A stretch of 64,000 nucleotides of DNA from Takashimella koratensis (taxonomy: Eukaryota; Basidiomycota; Tremellomycetes; Trichosporonales; Tetragoniomycetaceae). The position numbers were made by a program, and so were the translations under genes. Shown piece by piece: positions 59,719 through 64,000 of the stretch. Each line of letters opens with the position of its first letter. The first letter of the stretch is position 1. Where the stretch lies: positions 809,143-873,142 of the forward strand of contig BCKT01000003.1 of assembly GCA_003116875.1 (NCBI GenBank). Direction: 5' to 3'. The notes beneath the pieces are model-generated. The model saw nothing but the letters and a program-made list of their open reading frames with translations, made no database searches and was not told the origin of the DNA.

Positions 59719-61285
59719 ATGGACGCACAACCCAGACCTACCATCCGACGAACGTACGGCAAACCTCGACCCGCACCTTCCTCTTCCTCCTCGGGTCTCT
59801 CCGACCCCCTGCCATCACTCACTTTCTCCACAACTCGCTCTTCCTCCCCTCCCACATCCACACTCATCTTCACACCGCCTCCATCCTCTCCCCCTCTCTT
59901 CTCCGATGCTCCGGATCCCGCATCTAGAGCAAGGAATGACCGAACCAGTCCTGCACCTTCGTCGCCTCTGTGGTCGGGTGCGGAGCTCGAAGACGGTGCT
60001 GGGGAGTTCGGGCGCAGAGAGAGACGATTGGCAGGACAATCGTGCACACCGTCTAGTTCGAGTTCGGGGAGACCGGTCGCCTTAGTACTCGTCGATCCGA
60101 ATCGCATACCATCTCGTGTGTCACTTCTTGAAAAGAAGACAAAACCGGCTGTCCAGTCTTCGCTAAAGGGCTTCTTCATCCCCAAACCTAGGATACAGAT
60201 TAAACGCCCTCGCGACCCATCTCCAACCCACGATCTACTCACTTCCCCGTCCTCTCACTCTTCCCTTCCACCGTCCACGCCACCCACCGAGAATGTCCCA
60301 CCGACCCGATTCATCAAATCACGAATGACGCAACTCCACCTCACCCACTTGCCGCTGCTCCATACCTGTCTCGAATGCCACATGTCCTACGTCCGGGGAG
60401 GGACAGACGACGCCGTTCATGAGCGACACCATGTGCGTGTCACTCGAGGCGTCGCATGGCATAGTACGTGGGCGAAAGTATCGCGCGAGGTAGCGCAGGT
60501 GGGGTTTGGGGATAAGCACAAGGGCAAGGGGAGGGTTTTGGTTGTCGATGGTTCGGTAGCAAAGGTGAGTACAAGTTGGGCTGCATCAGATTGTAGCAAG
60601 GCCAAAACTGATATTCAACATAGATCAATGATATCCTGCTCACCGTCGACACGGTCCTCTCCGCACCTCCCCTTCCCCCGATTATCCTCGCACACTGCAA
60701 AGTCTTCCTCTTCGTCACCTCCTCCCCCCCACCCACCCGACAGGGTTCGAAACGGCGACGGACGGTATCTGCCAAATTTGGGCCTGGGGCAGGGGAGAAG
60801 GAGCGCGTGGTTGGCGTCGTCGTGGCACAGGGGATCAAGTGGGCTATGAGAGTCTTGGGTGAAGGCGAGGCGGTGACTGGTGCCATCGATAGTGGTGACG
60901 GTGTTGTTTGCGAGTAAGTGGTTGTCTCTGTCTATGCCTCTGCCATCTATCGTGAAGAGGCGAGTGAACATCTAAGAGGTCGGCAGTTGTCGAGGCTAGG
61001 AGACTAGGCTTGAATTGAGACTAAAGCTAATCCGAACCCAGCCCAACGCCTCTGCCTACGCCTCTGGGGATTCACCGCCTCTTCACGATCCCCAACTACC
61101 GATCCCTCGGGATCGCCTCTGCTTTGCTCGACGCGGCAGCGGCTCATACAGTCTACGGATGCGCGTTCGATAGCACGAAAGGAGAAGTGGCATTCTCTCA
61201 GCCGACAGCGAGCGGGAGAAGGGCGATGGAAAGGTGGGGAAAGGGAGCGGTGAGAGTGTTCGTTGATGATGAGCGCCAGGTATGA
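59719..61285 (+). CDS. ECO1: Cohesin acetyltransferase (sister-chromatid cohesion)
   Basis: Nuclear acetyltransferase that acetylates the Smc3 cohesin subunit during S phase. Three exons: 59719-60564, 60624-60913 and 61042-61285 give 459 residues. A disordered Ser/Pro-rich N terminus is followed by a PCNA-binding PIP box (QSSLKGFF, about 155-162). The C2H2 finger reads MTQLHLTHLPLLHTCLECHM, SYVRGGTDDAVHERHH. The GNAT domain ends with IHRLFTIPNYRSLGIASALL and the family hallmark EVAFSQPTASGRRAMERWG. The region between the finger and the GNAT core (about 270-380) carries low-complexity inserts (TSSPPPPTRQGSKRRR), so the protein is longer than yeast Eco1. An in-frame ATG at 59683 would add 12 residues. 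Confidence 0.9.
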
Positions 61286-61568
61286 GCGAAGCGCCGGGGT
61301 GCGGCAGCAGGGTATAAAAAAGGAGGAGATAGCTGGGGACAAAAGACAGGGAGTGGTGGCCAAGGTGTAGGGCCTGGCAATGATCTTATATCATCTGAGA
61401 AAGTCAGTACACAGTGCTCCGTTGTATATGTTGTACATCGTCCATCATCATCCGAGCCCGGGGACCACGCCCAGGCGAATGTATCTAACCATCTAAGCAT
61501 CTACCTGTCTCTCAAAGTGTGCCCGACCAAGCGCGATAAGCTCTCTCCCTCTCTCCCCACGATACACG

Positions 61569-62672
61569 CTACCAACCCATAAGCATGAGCGTCTTCTCCC
61601 GCTGACACCGATTAAGATCAGCTACGTCTTGGTGTGTGACCAGTCCCTTGTCTACCACCTTTGCCTCTCTACGTGTTAGGCGGAAGAGTTTTGCGCCGAC
61701 TCGATCACCACACGATAAGTGTATGCTCGGACGAAAAGTCTTCGACCCCTCTCCTGCTCCTGTGTTACCTCTGCTCTGTCCAGCTCCACCCTGACCTGAC
61801 TGATCTTCCTCGCCGCCGGGGAGACCAGAGACGAACGTAGCGAGGATCCTACCTCCTCTCACGGCATGCGATGGTTCCGTTGTGAGGGTTATATGTTCCA
61901 CCCTCCCCCACCCTTCCACCCCTCCCTCCCACCCATCACCACCCTTGTTTACACTCAAGAACCTCTGCTCCACATCTGCCCACATGTAAGCGACGTTCCC
62001 TATCGTATGCCTCGCATAGGGCTCCAGCACGATCCTCTTCTCCTCCACCCCTCGCTGTAAGAGATACTCCCTCATTGCGACGGCCTCGACTCGCGATCGC
62101 TCAAAGTCCGTCAACGAAGCGAGAGTCGGTTCCAACTCGAGCGGAATCTGCGCGGTACCTGGAGGTACGTAAGCGCCAGATACGATGAGAGTAGACGAAG
62201 GGTAGAGAAGGGAGAGTGTGTAGGCGTGCTCCACCCGAGAGATGAAGTGCGGGTTGGTATGGGAAGAGTCGATAGGGTCGTGTGCGGCAACACCGAGAAC
62301 GAGGATGATGTGTCGCGATGAATTGGGAGGTGGACGTGCGGGGATGAAGGGCGGCGTAAGGGAGCGAGCAGGGAGAGGATGGAAGGGGCTAGGGGTAGGA
62401 GGAGAGGTTGAAGTTGAAGTCAAGGTCGAGGTTGAGGGCGTAGGTGGAAGTGGACGCTGGACTAGGGGTTGAGGTTGGGGTGAAGGTGGAGGTGGTGGCG
62501 ACAGAGTCGGCGCATACAACATGGACAAGGTCGAAGGGATCGCGGCGAGTGGATCAGCTCGGATCCGCCACATCAACCAGGAGACAAGCTGGTGTCGCCT
62601 CGCCGAGGGGGAGGGGGGCGCAGGCGCCGTCCCGCTGGAGGAAGGACGCTGGGACAGGGTCGGGTTCGACAT
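61569..62672 (-). CDS. DUF218 (YdcF-like) domain protein
   Basis: Intronless gene of 367 residues, in contrast to its neighbours. The N-terminal 110 residues are Pro/Ser/Thr-rich. The DUF218 core starts at HIILVLGVAAHDPIDSSHTN and continues through SRVEHAYTLSLLYPSSTLIV SG, FERSRVEAVAMREYLLQRGV and KRIVLEPYARHTIGNVAYM. It ends after HITLTTEPSHAVRGGRI. Bacterial relatives (YdcF/ElyC/SanA) bind nucleotides or act at the envelope; the role of fungal versions is not known to me. There is no clear signal peptide or membrane helix. A Gly/Gln-rich insert (about 295-320) precedes a conserved-looking tail (FRLTRREAKVVDKGLVTHQD). The gene is divergent from STE14. Confidence 0.83.
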   Translation of the reverse strand: MSNPTLSQRPSSSGTAPAPPSPSARRHQLVSWLMWRIRADPLAAIPSTLSMLYAPTLSPPPPPSPQPQPLVQRPLPPTPSTSTLTSTSTSPPTPSPFHPLPARSLTPPFIPARPPPNSSRHIILVLGVAAHDPIDSSHTNPHFISRVEHAYTLSLLYPSSTLIVSGAYVPPGTAQIPLELEPTLASLTDFERSRVEAVAMREYLLQRGVEEKRIVLEPYARHTIGNVAYMWADVEQRFLSVNKGGDGWEGGVEGWGRVEHITLTTEPSHAVRGGRILATFVSGLPGGEEDQSGQGGAGQSRGNTGAGEGSKTFRPSIHLSCGDRVGAKLFRLTRREAKVVDKGLVTHQDVADLNRCQREKTLMLMGW

Positions 62673-63036
62673 GGATGTGAAGAGAGACTGAAAGAGTCAA
62701 AGATCGACGTGCGATCGAACGTGTGTGATTCCAGTGATCCAACCCGCGACTCGGGTTCTCTCTGAAGCGTCCCCTCCCCTCGCGCACAATTTACGAATCA
62801 AACCCGTGCATACGCTAGCCGTACATCTCAAGCTCAGCTACGAGCCTAGCTCGTTTGGGTCCAGCATCCGATACACGCCCAAATGCCGAGCGAGTGCCGA
62901 GTGCGGGCCTAACTTCCCCGTCGAGTGCCAAGGGGGGATTGAGAATGCGGGGACTCCGCGTTTCACCGTGTCTCTATTGTTCTCCTTTCTTGTTCAGTCT
63001 CCACTAGATGACTTTTTGGTCCTCAACCCACAACCC

Positions 63037-63123
<87 letters not shown>

Positions 63124-63175
63124 CTCCTCTTCCTATCCTCCACTCCCTCTCAGTGCACAGACAGAGCTCATCGAC
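62673..63175. promoter_or_regulatory. Divergent promoter, DUF218 gene and STE14
   Basis: This 503-base gap lies between divergent starts. It contains an 80-base CT run (63041-63120) that ends about 55 bases before the STE14 start and is probably part of its leader. No other gene is supported. Confidence 0.55.
63041..63120. repeat. CT dinucleotide microsatellite (40 units)
   Basis: Forty uninterrupted CT units on the plus strand just upstream of the STE14 start. The STE14 reading frame stays open through it and would give alternating Ser-Leu from an upstream ATG at 63008. Confidence 0.97.
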
Positions 63176-64000
63176 ATGACCACCGAACCACCCATCACCA
63201 TCTCCGCGCCTCTTCCGCCTTTCAACGGCGCCGCTCCTTCTCCTTCCTTGGATCCCAACTTCACGTCTCCTTCCCCCTCCCCCTCAGTGCTGACAATGGA
63301 CGGATCAAACGTCAAAGCCAAGGGCGATATCCCCAACACCCCCTTCATGGCATCCATCATCGCCGCGACCCTCGGAGGGATCGTCGGAGCTTCTCTCTTA
63401 GCTGCTGCGATCCCGCTCCTCGATACCCTCGGCCTACACAACGGAACCTGGGGGTGGGGGTGGGCAAGGCCGCAGTTGGGTATATATCTCGTTTCTCTGG
63501 GATTGTTCCATCTCTCCGAATTCTGGGTGACAGCCGGTTGGAACCCGAAGAAACTTTCAGTGGACTGTGAGTTACTCTCGAGCAAAAGAGAGCAGCAAAA
63601 ATGGGAATGGTGTGAGGGGAAGAGACAACGAGGTGGATGGATGTAGCCAGGTGATATACACTGACTCAATTTAGCGTTCCTACTCAACAACACGGTGCAG
63701 TACCACATTGCCCACGCCGTTGGTCTCTCCGAATACTTCATCTCGTGTTACTTCTGGCCCTCCAAGTTTGAAACAGCTTGGTGTGGCTTCACCTTCCTTT
63801 TTCCCGGTGAGTCACGAATCCTCGCCTCGACAGCGGTACTCAGAACCGAGTGTAGAGCCCACAAATCCGGAGACAAAAGATAAAGAGAGACCAAACGCGC
63901 ATTGGGGGGCATAGCTGATACACTCACTTTACCCCCATCAGTGACACTGTTCATGTTCGCCGCCGAGTTGTTCAGGGTCACCGCGATGATCCATGCTTCG
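63176..64000 (+). CDS. STE14: Isoprenylcysteine carboxyl methyltransferase (partial)
   Basis: Membrane enzyme of the ER that methylates the prenylated C-terminal cysteine of CAAX proteins such as Ras and fungal a-type pheromones. The window holds three exons, 63176-63566, 63675-63806 and 63942 to the edge, giving about 194 residues; the C-terminal catalytic part lies outside. The N terminus is Ser/Pro-rich. The first membrane segment is SIIAATLGGIVGASLLAAAI, the second LGIYLVSLGLFHLSEFWVTA. Family blocks are WNPKKLSVD, SFLLNNTVQYHIAHAVGLSE, SCYFWP and ELFRVTAMIHA. The start at 63176 follows the CT run; an in-frame ATG at 63008 would put a Ser-Leu repeat at the N terminus and is unlikely. The gene is truncated by the window end only. 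Confidence 0.92.

Overview
This window reads as nuclear DNA of a basidiomycete yeast-type fungus, most likely Agaricomycotina and probably Tremellomycetes. It is GC-rich. Almost every gene is cut by short introns (about 45-220 nt, mostly 50-100) with GTGAGT/GTAAGT-type donors, CTRAY-like branch sites and CAG/TAG acceptors. Genes are dense and lie on both strands, and pyrimidine-rich leaders precede many starts. The family content (RIM13, STE14, PEP4, GH5 steryl-glucosidase type, LysM secreted protein) also fits. I saw no bacterial, viral, CRISPR, transposon or rRNA features, and no tRNA I could defend. The lineage is an inference from gene style, not from a search.

Layout. 0.2-1.6 kb (-): secreted protein ending in an EGF module. 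2.2-5.6 kb (-): mitochondrial initiation factor IF-2. 6.1-7.6 kb (+): single-pass membrane protein of unknown role. 8.1-11.6 kb (-): mitochondrial DEAH helicase IRC3, divergent from 12.0-14.9 kb (+) 3-methylcrotonyl-CoA carboxylase beta. 15.0-16.1 kb (-): COA8. 16.4-17.7 kb (-): HDHD2-like HAD phosphatase, divergent from 18.0-19.2 kb (+) SDR. 19.5-20.3 kb (-): mitochondrial thioredoxin. 21.3-22.3 kb (+): LysM protein. 23.7-26.6 kb (-): GH5 glucosidase, divergent from 27.5-31.5 kb (+) RIM13 calpain. 32.4-34.6 kb (+): PUT2. 34.9-37.0 kb (-): BUD22, divergent from 37.3-39.7 kb (+) ribonucleotide reductase small subunit. 41.4-42.0 kb (+): 55-residue Cys-containing protein. 43.6-45.4 kb (+): Ras-type GTPase. 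46.0-49.9 kb (-): Zn2Cys6 transcription factor. 49.9-54.3 kb: no convincing gene. 54.3-56.2 kb (-): vacuolar aspartic protease PEP4. 57.0-58.9 kb (-): metallo-beta-lactamase-fold hydrolase, divergent from 59.7-61.3 kb (+) cohesin acetyltransferase ECO1. 61.6-62.7 kb (-): DUF218 protein, divergent from 63.2 kb to the window edge (+) STE14.

The genes are mostly housekeeping and do not form a cluster with one function. Several act in mitochondria: IF-2, IRC3, COA8, thioredoxin, MCC beta and PUT2. The Ras protein ends in a farnesylation-type CAAX box, and STE14 is the methyltransferase that finishes such boxes, so these two are biochemically linked though 18 kb apart. Exon joins were read by eye from splice consensus, frame and family similarity, and each complete model sums to a whole number of codons. 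No obviously new biological system is visible. The most unusual items are the EGF-type protein, the 4.4-kb gene-free stretch, the poly-glycine Ras tail with G-tract introns, the CQPC thioredoxin, and several microexons or stop-free introns.
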